DNA from: JAWXVE01 sp044425575
GTDB lineage: Bacteria > Bacillota > Clostridia > Lachnospirales > Lachnospiraceae
Direction of reading: 5' to 3'
NCBI GenBank assembly: GCA_044425575.1
Contig: JAWXVE010000009.1
Coordinates: 1-43,054 of the forward strand
DNA length: 43,054 nucleotides
The translations under genes were made by a program, and so were the position numbers. A model generated the notes under the pieces. That model was given only the letters and a program-made list of their open reading frames with translations. It ran no database searches and had not been told where the DNA came from. Positions 30,522 to 39,721 of this stretch are shown one piece after another (positions within the stretch are counted from its first letter, which is position 1; each line of letters opens with the position of its first letter).

Positions 30522-32777
30522 TTATATTCCATTAATTTTCTGATGTGTAAACACCCAATCCTCCATCATTTGTTTAGTGGATGAATTTTGTGATAGCTTA
30601 TCATAGTTTTTAATGTGATATAAGGTTCTATCTGTTAACACCGATTCCTCTTTCACACACTTCAGAATAATATTTTCTTCACAAGGAAGGATTAAGGAAA
30701 TCTCATCTGGCAAAATATCACTTTGATTATGCAACGAAATATACTGGTAATTAAAATCTGCCAAATGATATTGTTTGCCTTTTTCATCTTTAATAATGAC
30801 ATCCATGTCAACACGCGGTTTTTTTCTATTCTCGTATGATTGAACTTGTAAGCGGCGCATCATATTAATCCGCAAGTCGTCAAATACTCCCGTTCGTTTA
30901 CTTAGCTTTTGTGGCAATGTAGGCACTCGATCATGGAATATTTGTAGATAATTTCCATAGCTATTTTTATAATCATTAATGTAAAATGCATATTTCCAAC
31001 CATCTTCATCTTGTCGTACGTACACAAGTTTTGCATTAACACTTGCATCATATGGTTCACTATTAAATGTAAAATCAATTGGTTCCTTTTCTGGAAGATC
31101 AATTGCTTTCTCTAGAGTGATTGTAAAGCCAGATTCTGAAATATCTCCTGTTACACATTCAACATTCTTATCTTCCAAACATATTGTACAATTCACTTGT
31201 ATAGGCGAACGCTCACTTTTACGCAGCACTGCACGACCTGATACAAAAAATGCCGCCATAATTAACAAGTACAAATTAAAAATCAGCCAAAACATAATTA
31301 CCGATAATCCCATTGCATTCCCACCAATCATTAAGAGGAAACACTTAACGACTGCGGCAACTGACAATAGAATGAAAAGAGCAAATGGCATTAAATACAT
31401 GAAATTCGAATTATTTTTACCTACATTTTGGTCTTTACTAGTAGTAACAAACTTCTTCATACTAATTCCAAATGTCTCTAATGTAATTGGTACAATGGTA
31501 AATGGAAACATTGCGGTTTCATATATTCCCGTCCACTTAGTGCTTCGAATATTATCACTTAATAGCTTTAAGGAAATATTACTTGTAAGATACATTGGCA
31601 ACCAGAAAATCAATACTTCGATTATGGTACACTCTACAACCATATATCCAAATAGAATATACACCAATGGACTCAAAAAGTAAATCAATCGTTTAATACT
31701 AGAATACCAATACACTTTAGATGCCCAATAATTCATCTTTTGTGCAAATGTTAATTCCTTACTTCTCCAGATACCAAGTTTTCGATTGGATTGTATAACG
31801 CCCCTTCCCCACCTTACGCGTTGAGAAATTAAGCTTTGCATATCAGTTGGGGATAAACCAGTAGCAAGCACTTCGCTAATAGCTATACACACATACTTTT
31901 TCTTCTGCATTAAGATCCCTGTGGAGTAATCTTCTGTAATAGAATCCGTGTAAAATCCACCAATGTCATTAATGGCACTTCTTGACAATACAGTATTCGA
32001 ACCTCCATAAATTACACTATTGGAAGAATTTCTTGCAACTTGAATATCTCTATAAAAATAATCTTGTTCATTTGGAATTCTACCTTCCGAGAACAGGTTT
32101 GATTGAAATAAATCCGGATTATAAAATGCTTGTGGCGATTGAACAAATCCCATATACTTACGGTCTTTTTCTTCCAGTTTTTCATTTTCGATTTCTCGTT
32201 GTACGAAATAAGGTACTGTCTTCATTAAAAAGTCTCGATTAGGAATCATATCTGCATCTAGCGTTACAACTAAAGGTGATTTTGTTCTACCTAGTGCACT
32301 ATTCAAATTACCTGCTTTTGCATGATCATTATTCGGACGATCAAAATAGGATACTCCCATTGTCTCTGCTAATTGTTTCATACTACTACGACGACTATCA
32401 TCGCATAAATAAATATGTACTTTATTTTTGTCTGGATATTCTAAGAATTTACAACCATTTATTGTTTTATAAAGCAACTCTTCCGATTCATTATAGGTTG
32501 CAACGAAAATATCAACATGAGGATATCGGTCTTCCGGAACCACTGGTAAGGGAATCTCATTAACCTCTTTCATATTGCAAAAATGAACAATCGCTTCTGC
32601 CATACCAATAATTTCCACTATAAATAGTGCGAGTCCCAATATAATAGACACCCATCCATGCTCTAATGGTAACGTAAAAAAACCTCTCCATATTAAATAC
32701 ACCACTGTACAAAATGTATTGACGAAAAACCAAATTTGCTTCGTTCTCTTTGTAATAACTTTTTCTTCTTTTTTCAT
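30522..32777 (-). CDS. bcsA: Cellulose synthase catalytic subunit (BcsA-like) with PilZ domains
   Basis: A 751-aa membrane glycosyltransferase (GT2). It has two N-terminal helices, then the catalytic set: CDD (125-127), DAD (174-176), TED (281-283) and QRVRW (319-323), followed by further membrane helices up to about residue 515. A PilZ domain begins at RKSER (519-523, RxxxR) with DISESG (545-550), the cyclic-di-GMP motifs. A second PilZ-like segment starts at RKKPR (651-655) but its D/NxSxxG motif is not recognisable. It makes a beta-glucan, very likely cellulose, given the GH5 partner. No separate BcsB gene is nearby. AGGAG precedes the ATG. Confidence 0.9.
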   Translation of the reverse strand: MKKEEKVITKRTKQIWFFVNTFCTVVYLIWRGFFTLPLEHGWVSIILGLALFIVEIIGMAEAIVHFCNMKEVNEIPLPVVPEDRYPHVDIFVATYNESEELLYKTINGCKFLEYPDKNKVHIYLCDDSRRSSMKQLAETMGVSYFDRPNNDHAKAGNLNSALGRTKSPLVVTLDADMIPNRDFLMKTVPYFVQREIENEKLEEKDRKYMGFVQSPQAFYNPDLFQSNLFSEGRIPNEQDYFYRDIQVARNSSNSVIYGGSNTVLSRSAINDIGGFYTDSITEDYSTGILMQKKKYVCIAISEVLATGLSPTDMQSLISQRVRWGRGVIQSNRKLGIWRSKELTFAQKMNYWASKVYWYSSIKRLIYFLSPLVYILFGYMVVECTIIEVLIFWLPMYLTSNISLKLLSDNIRSTKWTGIYETAMFPFTIVPITLETFGISMKKFVTTSKDQNVGKNNSNFMYLMPFALFILLSVAAVVKCFLLMIGGNAMGLSVIMFWLIFNLYLLIMAAFFVSGRAVLRKSERSPIQVNCTICLEDKNVECVTGDISESGFTITLEKAIDLPEKEPIDFTFNSEPYDASVNAKLVYVRQDEDGWKYAFYINDYKNSYGNYLQIFHDRVPTLPQKLSKRTGVFDDLRINMMRRLQVQSYENRKKPRVDMDVIIKDEKGKQYHLADFNYQYISLHNQSDILPDEISLILPCEENIILKCVKEESVLTDRTLYHIKNYDKLSQNSSTKQMMEDWVFTHQKINGI

Positions 32778-32796
32778 AAATTTCTCCTAGGCAGAT

Positions 32797-33639
32797 CTAT
32801 TCTACTGCTACTATTTGCTTTCCATTACTTTCAAATGTACACGTTTCTATTCCCGTGTAATATAACTGTGTCTGTTGTTCCTCTGCTGTTGTTATAATAA
32901 TTTCGTCAGCAGTATCTGACGTAATCACACCAATATCAGGTGATATTAATTCCAAAAAATCTTTCGACTTGCTATTGGCTCGCCCATGATATGGAATCTT
33001 CAACAATGCAATTTCAGACCAATGAATTAATTCTAATTCTTCTAAGCGTTTTCTTAATGCATCTCCTGCAAATAACATTGATACCTGTTCATGCTGAATT
33101 AAGGTGACCAAAGAATAATTATTATCATCTGAATAATTGCGTTCCAATGGCGGATAGATTAATAATTCCATTGTTCCTACAGAAAACTTTCGCGTTCTTG
33201 TAGGATAAATAATATTAATCTTATTCTCCTCTAAGCAGGCAATTACCTGATCTAATAATTCATTTTCCTTGGCATAATATGGCATAATGACCTGCTTGAC
33301 TTCTATATTGTCTACTAACTGTATCACACTACCCATATGATCTTGATCTGGATGTGTCAAGATTAAATAATCAATACTGGAAACATTGTATTCCGCTAAA
33401 GTAGTTGCAATCACTTGATAATCTTGCTCTTCTCCTGTATCAATCATAATGCAAACATCATCTTGTATCAGAATGGAACAATCTGCATCATTCTCTAACT
33501 GAGGAAAGACAATCTGTACAGGTACATCTGCATACTGTGCTTCATTTGAATCGGTCCATTTTACATAAGCCCCAATCATGCACATACACATAGCCAGCCA
33601 TAGAACCATAGGAAGTTTGGATAACACTATATTGTTCAA
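32797..33639 (-). CDS. ComEC-like metallo-beta-lactamase-fold hydrolase
   Basis: A 280-aa protein with an N-terminal membrane anchor (about 8-25) and a metallo-beta-lactamase fold: DTGEE, the zinc motif LTHPDQDHMGSV (TxHxDxDH), a later FAGDA and KIPYHGRANSKS. This is the DNA/competence ComEC-type subgroup rather than antibiotic-hydrolysing enzymes. The start is a TTG (33637-33639) with GGGAGG seven bases upstream. It lies between the DHHW protein and the synthase, an unusual addition to a cellulose locus; a surface phosphodiesterase role is possible but not shown. Confidence 0.8.
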   Translation of the reverse strand: MNNIVLSKLPMVLWLAMCMCMIGAYVKWTDSNEAQYADVPVQIVFPQLENDADCSILIQDDVCIMIDTGEEQDYQVIATTLAEYNVSSIDYLILTHPDQDHMGSVIQLVDNIEVKQVIMPYYAKENELLDQVIACLEENKINIIYPTRTRKFSVGTMELLIYPPLERNYSDDNNYSLVTLIQHEQVSMLFAGDALRKRLEELELIHWSEIALLKIPYHGRANSKSKDFLELISPDIGVITSDTADEIIITTAEEQQTQLYYTGIETCTFESNGKQIVAVE

Positions 33640-33657
33640 TTAATTGCCTCCCATCTA

Positions 33658-34869
33658 CTATTCAAAAAATGAGAAACAACTCTCATCATAACTATGTGAA
33701 TATACTTCCATAATAACATAATCATACTCATCTACATGCTCTTTTACATATGCTTCTGTATCGAATCCCGGGTTGTCATCTGTGTTAATCCACACCATAT
33801 GCATTTCACTAAACATCGGTGATAAAAATGTTGCAACTGGCGAAAAATAAGAATCTCTTAATACAAGTACGGTAGGCGCATCTGGATTATTATGGTTTAT
33901 AATGGTATCCGAATCTTTTATACCATGTAAATACGTTTTTTCACCATCTAACTTGCCTTCCACTAGATAATTTCTTATTAATAAAACACCATCAAATTCA
34001 CCTGTATTTTCAGTAAGCGTTCCATCATCATTTAGATATTGATAGGTATAATTTGTTTCGAATTTGGGTGTCAATATAGTGATATCTTCTAATCCACCTG
34101 AATAAATCATGCCTACATTGTCACCTGCGGAACCTAGTACACAATTCTCTATACACGTCATATCATATTGTTCTAGATCCATATAATAATGATCCGGATC
34201 TAATTGTACCCCATAAAATTCTTCAAACTTCTCTACAATTGTTTGAGCTGCATAAAAGGCTGCCAATGGTGTCCAGTGATGATCTGTTCGAAAATATAAT
34301 TGCTCATATTCGAAGTCTAGATTCAAAATAGTCTCTCTTAAATCTACCGTATCAATCATATTTTCATTGGCTTTCCATAAAAACAAGTCCATATTGGCAT
34401 TTTGATCATTGATCGCCAATTCTTCATCTACTTCATTGGAATTACCTAAATAATTATCGGGGGCCATAACAAACATAAATTGCTTTCCGCTGTCTTCTAC
34501 ATACTCTTTTAACCTTCTAACACGCTTTACATACACTTCCATATTGTAGTCTATCCCATTATGAATGCTACCATAATATAGAACATTATTTTCGTCCTTC
34601 ATAAAGCTAAAATTATTGAATTCTTGTTTCCCTAAGATTAGTTGGGTAAGTCCATATAATTCAATCAGCTCCTCCCGACCCAATAAATTTTCATTAATGG
34701 CGGATTCAGTGGCTAATACAAAATCAGCCGTATCTGATATGCTTTCCATTTCTTGTATGGAGTCACTCACAGCAGCTATAACTTTGCTTCCATTTACGCT
34801 CACGTTCCATAGAAAAAACAGAAGAAGAGCACTTAGAAAGATTGTTGCCGTTAACTTTTCTTTATGCAT
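33658..34869 (-). CDS. DHHW-family protein, polysaccharide O-acetylation partner
   Basis: A 403-aa exported protein with a signal-anchor (about 8-25). It carries the hallmark FRTDHHWTP motif of the DHHW family (PF14286) and an AlgX/AlgJ-like layout, with FVMAPDNYLG before it and VLVLRDSYFSP after it, where Ser and Asp could belong to an SGNH-type site. Such proteins pair with MBOAT enzymes to acetylate exopolysaccharides, as WssI/AlgJ do. The MBOAT gene is immediately upstream (17-bp gap). AAGGAGG precedes the ATG. It probably transfers acetyl groups to the nascent glucan outside the membrane. Confidence 0.82.
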   Translation of the reverse strand: MHKEKLTATIFLSALLLFFLWNVSVNGSKVIAAVSDSIQEMESISDTADFVLATESAINENLLGREELIELYGLTQLILGKQEFNNFSFMKDENNVLYYGSIHNGIDYNMEVYVKRVRRLKEYVEDSGKQFMFVMAPDNYLGNSNEVDEELAINDQNANMDLFLWKANENMIDTVDLRETILNLDFEYEQLYFRTDHHWTPLAAFYAAQTIVEKFEEFYGVQLDPDHYYMDLEQYDMTCIENCVLGSAGDNVGMIYSGGLEDITILTPKFETNYTYQYLNDDGTLTENTGEFDGVLLIRNYLVEGKLDGEKTYLHGIKDSDTIINHNNPDAPTVLVLRDSYFSPVATFLSPMFSEMHMVWINTDDNPGFDTEAYVKEHVDEYDYVIMEVYSHSYDESCFSFFE

Positions 34870-34886
34870 AAAATTTCTTATCCTCC

Positions 34887-36329
34887 TTAAAAATTAAAGT
34901 AAATAAATGGGTTGTAACTTCCCCTTACAATATAAGACATACTCACAAGAAATAGCACAAAACAAACGAGCATATAACCATATTGAAAAATTTCTTTCAT
35001 TACTATATTTTTACTTTCATTCACTTTATTCTGTAACACCTTAATGGATGGAATACTGAATAAAATTCCTGCTACCATAAAGACCCAATATTCTTTTATT
35101 AAAAATGTAACCTCACTATTCCATAACCCATTGTGATTAAGTCCAAACATATTCAAATAAAATATGCCCGCTTGGTATAAATCCGTCGCTCGAAATACAA
35201 CCCATCCCAGTGCCACTACTAAAAGTGTATAAACTCTCATAATTACTTGATGCCTACCACTTTTTCCATACTCAAAAAATCGTTCTGCAAGTTGAAAGAC
35301 AAAATGCCATAATCCCCAAATAATAAAGGATGGTCCTGCTCCGTGCCATATACCAGTAAGCACCCAAACAATAAACATATTTCGAATCATATAATCACTA
35401 TTTTTCCCTCTTGAGCCACCAAGGGGAAAGTATACGTATTCTCGAAACCAACTAGTCAAACTAATATGCCACCTACGCCAAAAGTCTTGAATAGACGAGG
35501 CATAGTATGGATAATTAAAGTTTTCTGGAAATGTAAATCCAAATATTTTACCAAGTCCAATTGCCATATCCGAATAAGCGGAAAAATCAAAGTATATCTG
35601 TAAGGTATAAGCAATGCAACCAAGCCAAGCCATTGCAACTGGCACCGTATGTTGGCTATAGCCCATTTGAGAGTAATTAAATATTAAATCTGCCAAAATA
35701 GCAAAGTTATTTGCTAATAATATCTTCTTAATAAAGCCCCTCATAAAACGACATGTACCCGATGCAATCCCACTATACGAATTTGTTCGATTCCTAATTT
35801 GGTCCGCAATGGAAGAATACTTTACAATTGGCCCTGCAACTAATTGTGGAAAAAATGAAATATATAAGCCCACATAAAATGGGTTTTTCTCCGCCTTAGT
35901 TTCTTGGTGGTATACATCCACTACATAAGAAATAGCTTGAAATGTATAAAAGGAAATACCAATTGGCAAAGACAATTCCACTTCTGGCATTATATTACTA
36001 CCTATTAATGAGTTAATAACTTCAAAACAAAATGATAGATATTTAAAGGCAAATAATACAGATAAATTTAGCCCAACGGCAATCCAAAGTGCATTTTTTT
36101 TGCCTTTGGGTCGTTCTTGCATTTTTTCTATTATAAGACAAGTAGACCAATTCAACAAAATGGAGCATAACATTAATACTACATAGATTGGTTCTCCCCA
36201 GGCATAAAACAGGATACTCATAATAAACAGCAAAATATTTTGCATCACTCTTGAAAAGGAAAAAATATAATAGAAAAGAAAGATAATTGGCAAAAAATAC
36301 ACAAGAAAAACTTCACTTGTAAATAACAT
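34887..36329 (-). CDS. MBOAT-family O-acyltransferase (AlgI/WssH-like)
   Basis: A 480-aa polytopic membrane protein of the AlgI/DltB group, with about ten to twelve hydrophobic segments. Family signatures are SLPIGISFYTFQAISYVVDVY, FPQLVAGPIVKY, YFDFSAYSDMAIGLG, FWRRWHISLTSWFREYVYFPLGG and the putative catalytic His in LTGIWHGAGPSFIIWG. It moves acetyl groups from cytosolic acetyl-CoA across the membrane for the DHHW partner. Position between the CotH and DHHW genes matches acetylated-cellulose operons such as wss and the clostridial ccs locus. An AAAGGTG site precedes the ATG. Confidence 0.92.
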   Translation of the reverse strand: MLFTSEVFLVYFLPIIFLFYYIFSFSRVMQNILLFIMSILFYAWGEPIYVVLMLCSILLNWSTCLIIEKMQERPKGKKNALWIAVGLNLSVLFAFKYLSFCFEVINSLIGSNIMPEVELSLPIGISFYTFQAISYVVDVYHQETKAEKNPFYVGLYISFFPQLVAGPIVKYSSIADQIRNRTNSYSGIASGTCRFMRGFIKKILLANNFAILADLIFNYSQMGYSQHTVPVAMAWLGCIAYTLQIYFDFSAYSDMAIGLGKIFGFTFPENFNYPYYASSIQDFWRRWHISLTSWFREYVYFPLGGSRGKNSDYMIRNMFIVWVLTGIWHGAGPSFIIWGLWHFVFQLAERFFEYGKSGRHQVIMRVYTLLVVALGWVVFRATDLYQAGIFYLNMFGLNHNGLWNSEVTFLIKEYWVFMVAGILFSIPSIKVLQNKVNESKNIVMKEIFQYGYMLVCFVLFLVSMSYIVRGSYNPFIYFNF

Positions 36330-36347
36330 ATGAAAATCACCTTTCTT

Positions 36348-37964
36348 TTATTTTTTGTAATAAATATAAACAGCTGGTGCAAAGAACAAAATCATTACAA
36401 GAACAAGCAAATAATCTCTATATCCACTTAAACCTGTTGAAACGGTGGTCGCTCCCAGCAGTGTTTCAAGTTGCTCACTCATCATACTGCCATGAATACG
36501 CAATGCGGATTTCATACCATAAATTTCTTCTTCATATGTAAGTGCATTACGTTTCACTAAATTCCCATCCTCATCTATATAGGGTTCTAATGTGGAAATC
36601 GACACCCCATAATAAGCGTATTCCGATGCGTGATACTCAGACCACCGATACCATTCTCTCTCTATAGCGCCCCCATTATGGGCTACGATTTCATCTATTT
36701 TATCTATAATTGCATCATCTGATAAAACATCTCTTCGCAGTTCTTCATATCGGCTAATTAGCTTTTTCACAAATACTTCATCTTGACATAACCTATCAAA
36801 CCAAGGTTTTGTTTGAAATGTTATGTCTTCTAAATTAACAGCCTCCAACACGTAATTATCCGTTGCTCCATCAAAATCCCAAATAGGACCCATGGTTAAC
36901 TTTCCACCTAAATCTTTATAAAAATAAGTAGAATGATTTCCAGCATCATAATTCATAAAAAATTCATTCAATAAAAAATAATCTATAAAAGAATCTACAT
37001 CAATATAATCTGGGTAGGTGGAAAATACATTGATATCATCTGAATATAAAATTTCCTCTATTGTCCATAAATCTTTCTGAATATAATCAATCATCTCTTC
37101 TGAGATACTTGTTTGGGTTGGGTATTCTACTCCTATGGATTCTGCTGCAAAACCATATTCCTTCCCATATGTAGTAAGCATGGTATCATTTTCATTAAAA
37201 CGATCCCTACGTAATAAATAGCTATTGTATACACTTGATTGTGCATATTCTGTTATATCAATGCGATTTACGTCTTGTGCAATACTCTCTAACATCAAAT
37301 AAAGACCTTGATATTCATAAGTATCACCCTGTTTAATAAACACTTCGCAATATACACTATCCGGTGTATAGGACAATACTTGAGATGCAATGGAAAATGC
37401 CAGATAATTTCTCATCATACTTTTATCAATCATGGCCGCACTTAAAATCCACTCATGATGTTCTCCCATTCCCAATACATTAACATCATTATTTTCTCCA
37501 GATTCTGTTTGAAACTTCATTAAATACTGTGCTTTTTCAAAATATACAGATGTATTTCCTCTCCGTTTAATTATCATATTACTTACTACAGCTGATGCAT
37601 CTTGTAGCGTATTGACTGCATGATCAGAATCAATAATCGTAACATTACCCTGTACATATTCTCCTGTCCCCAACGCATCTTCAGCACTCATTTGTTCTAA
37701 CAATTCATATTCTGGCATTTCAATAGGCACATCATCTGTGTCAATTACCACAATGGGTAAATGTGTGCTAAATTCCTCGTTGGCAGTAAAGTCCGAATTC
37801 AGCCCCACCAAAGGATCACTTTCTTTGGGTGCCTCCTCTAATGGTTCCTCATAGGCACTGATAACTTCTGGCGTATGTATCTTCTTATATAAAATTGTTG
37901 CAAATATGGAACTGGCCATAATGGTGATGATAGCACAGATGATTATTATTTTTGAATGGCGCAT
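36348..37964 (-). CDS. CotH-family protein, membrane-anchored
   Basis: A 538-aa protein with a helix at each end (about 5-25 and 515-535) and an external CotH domain (PF08757). The kinase-like fold is recognised from IIKRRGNTSVYFEKAQYLMKF, the Met-Met-Arg-Asn-Tyr-Leu helix, YQGLYLMLESI, and the DFD metal/catalytic motif in MGPIWDFDGATDNY. Spore-coat CotH is an atypical protein kinase; family members also occur beside VTC and DUF4956 genes, as here. Its target in this locus is unknown; it might phosphorylate an extracellular protein or sugar. AAGGGG precedes the ATG. Confidence 0.85.
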   Translation of the reverse strand: MRHSKIIIICAIITIMASSIFATILYKKIHTPEVISAYEEPLEEAPKESDPLVGLNSDFTANEEFSTHLPIVVIDTDDVPIEMPEYELLEQMSAEDALGTGEYVQGNVTIIDSDHAVNTLQDASAVVSNMIIKRRGNTSVYFEKAQYLMKFQTESGENNDVNVLGMGEHHEWILSAAMIDKSMMRNYLAFSIASQVLSYTPDSVYCEVFIKQGDTYEYQGLYLMLESIAQDVNRIDITEYAQSSVYNSYLLRRDRFNENDTMLTTYGKEYGFAAESIGVEYPTQTSISEEMIDYIQKDLWTIEEILYSDDINVFSTYPDYIDVDSFIDYFLLNEFFMNYDAGNHSTYFYKDLGGKLTMGPIWDFDGATDNYVLEAVNLEDITFQTKPWFDRLCQDEVFVKKLISRYEELRRDVLSDDAIIDKIDEIVAHNGGAIEREWYRWSEYHASEYAYYGVSISTLEPYIDEDGNLVKRNALTYEEEIYGMKSALRIHGSMMSEQLETLLGATTVSTGLSGYRDYLLVLVMILFFAPAVYIYYKK

Positions 37965-37980
37965 ACTTCCCCTTTAAGAA

Positions 37981-38661
37981 CTAACGGTTTACTTCATCAT
38001 TTTGACATACAATGTTGGCTGCTGTAACTCCCTTCATATCCAAGAAATACTTTGACACACTAGCTTTTTGATCAACTGCTAATAAATGTCGTTCTGCAAC
38101 TTCATAGATATATTCCGTAGTGGAATTCGTATTATTATTCACACGTAAAACTGCTTTTTTATGAAACAAATTATCCATTCCCTTTTTAATCGATTCACTA
38201 CTCTCTTTGGAACCACGAATTACAATTAAATATCTTTCATTTTTGCGCACAAACCCAAATACTAACATTAGTAAGAATATAACGCTAGTCCCAACACCTG
38301 CAATCATATATTCAGAAACACCACAACATACACCTACTGCTATGCACCAAAATATATAAGTTGTATCCCGTGGGTCTTTAATGGCTGTTCTGAAACGAAC
38401 AATGGATAATGCACCAACCATACCTAATGAAAGGGCTATATTATTCCCAATTACATTCATTACAAGAGTTGTTACAAGCAACAACATAACAAGCGAAACA
38501 TTAAACCGAGCACTATAACTTGCTCCAGAATGTGAAATGCGATAGGATAAGAAAATGGTCAAACCCATTATTGTGGCCACAATAAAATTAAGAAAAATAT
38601 CTTGTAGCGTAAGTGCTCCTGTGTTCATTGATAAATAATTAATCAGTTCTGTTGTGTTCAT
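37981..38661 (-). CDS. DUF4956 membrane protein
   Basis: A 226-aa protein with four hydrophobic segments in the first 140 residues and a soluble C-terminal part. The central SLGMVGALSIVRFRTAIKDPRDTTYIF is the family hallmark of DUF4956. Members are found next to VTC-domain and CotH genes in many bacteria; the biochemical role is unknown. The ATG at 38661 has AAAGGGAG upstream; an in-frame GTG at 38682 overlaps the VTC stop but has no ribosome site. It probably forms a functional pair with the VTC protein. Confidence 0.85.
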   Translation of the reverse strand: MNTTELINYLSMNTGALTLQDIFLNFIVATIMGLTIFLSYRISHSGASYSARFNVSLVMLLLVTTLVMNVIGNNIALSLGMVGALSIVRFRTAIKDPRDTTYIFWCIAVGVCCGVSEYMIAGVGTSVIFLLMLVFGFVRKNERYLIVIRGSKESSESIKKGMDNLFHKKAVLRVNNNTNSTTEYIYEVAERHLLAVDQKASVSKYFLDMKGVTAANIVCQNDEVNR

Positions 38662-38674
38662 GTTTTCTCTCCCT

Positions 38675-39379
38675 TTAATCACTTAATAATAACATTCTCG
38701 AATTACAATATTTGCTTTCTGATACTTGCACCCTATCATGCAATCCTAATAAATCTTTGATATAACTTAATAAAAAGTTATTATACTTTACTTCCAATAC
38801 TGTGGACATCAATTGTCCCACTGGACTAAGGGCTAACTGTGTATCAAAAAGATTGAAATTGGCTTCTGTTGCTGTTAATTCCCTGTCTAGCGTAAGTCGC
38901 ACATCATTGGTCTCCACACAAAATGCTAATCTCTTATACTCAACAACACATTTTGGAATATACATTTGTTCTGTCATATATGCATACATGAATTGTGCAA
39001 AAGATGATTCCATTTGTGGCAAACATATATAATTCCCTTGGATTAATTCCATTGCCTGCTCTTTTGTAACTTCTAGCGAGCGTTTTCGTTGTAAGTCGCC
39101 TACTTTTTCTTTTAATTCTAATTTGGCAACCTCATCGTCTGGATCGTAAATCCGTAGGCGTACCTTACACCTCTGCTCCAACCCATTAACTTTTTCATGG
39201 AAATCCTTGTTGTTCGGCGTATCAAAATAAAGAGAACGCACACAATATCCTGCGTCCTCTCTTGCATGTAAGTCTACTGGTAAAATATTTCTAAGTAAAC
39301 TTTCCAATAAAGCAACTTCATATTGGGGAATAGCATATTTTTTTTCATATCTTAGTACCTCTTGCAAACTAATCTCCAT
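38675..39379 (-). CDS. VTC-domain protein (polyphosphate polymerase-like)
   Basis: A 234-aa tunnel-fold protein of the VTC family (PF09359). It shows the alternating basic/acidic strands of the family: RYEKKYAIP, YCVRSLYFDTP, RCKVRLRIYD, AKLELKEKVG and the late CVVEYKRLAF, whose Lys/Arg/Glu residues line the tunnel in yeast VTC4. It is the first gene of the polysaccharide operon, with a promoter at 39455-39483 and a weak ribosome site. In yeast VTC4 makes polyphosphate; bacterial relatives are mostly uncharacterised. A link between polyphosphate or phosphate donors and the CotH protein is a guess. Confidence 0.85.
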   Translation of the reverse strand: MEISLQEVLRYEKKYAIPQYEVALLESLLRNILPVDLHAREDAGYCVRSLYFDTPNNKDFHEKVNGLEQRCKVRLRIYDPDDEVAKLELKEKVGDLQRKRSLEVTKEQAMELIQGNYICLPQMESSFAQFMYAYMTEQMYIPKCVVEYKRLAFCVETNDVRLTLDRELTATEANFNLFDTQLALSPVGQLMSTVLEVKYNNFLLSYIKDLLGLHDRVQVSESKYCNSRMLLLSD

Positions 39380-39454
39380 TTCTTAGAGTTACTATGAGAA
39401 ATAACCCATCTTCTAATTCTATTTCTGTACAAGAATAATATATAATAGCTCCTT

Positions 39455-39483
39455 ATTATACTGAATATTCACGAAAAAAGCAA
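39455..39483 (-). promoter_or_regulatory. Promoter of the polysaccharide operon
   Basis: On the minus strand TTGCTT (39478-39483) is 17 bp from a perfect TATAAT (39455-39460), about 75 bases before the VTC gene. This and the terminator at 39661-39697 are the only signals seen in the 39380-39721 gap. Confidence 0.6.
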
Positions 39484-39660
39484 TATACTAGAACCCTTTT
39501 GTTTCGCCTTTTGTTTCACATGCTCTACTGTACCATTTCATATCTACATTTACTTTCTTATATCTGCCCAGTGCTGAAAATCTTTGTAATCTAGCTTATG
39601 CATGTTTGCAAAAATTACAACTGCACTTGCATCTATCTCATTGTAAGATATTGTTGCAGT

Positions 39661-39697
39661 AAACAAATAACGCCACTAACTTTATAAGTCAATGGCG
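39661..39697 (-). terminator. Terminator after the leucine-rich-repeat gene
   Basis: CGCCA (39671-39675) and TGGCG (39693-39697) close a hairpin whose inner arms ACTT/AAGT also pair. On the minus strand it is followed by TTATTTGTTT. It separates the surface-protein gene from the polysaccharide operon. Confidence 0.7.
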
Positions 39698-39721
39698 CGC
39701 ATTTTATTCACATCTATAAGC

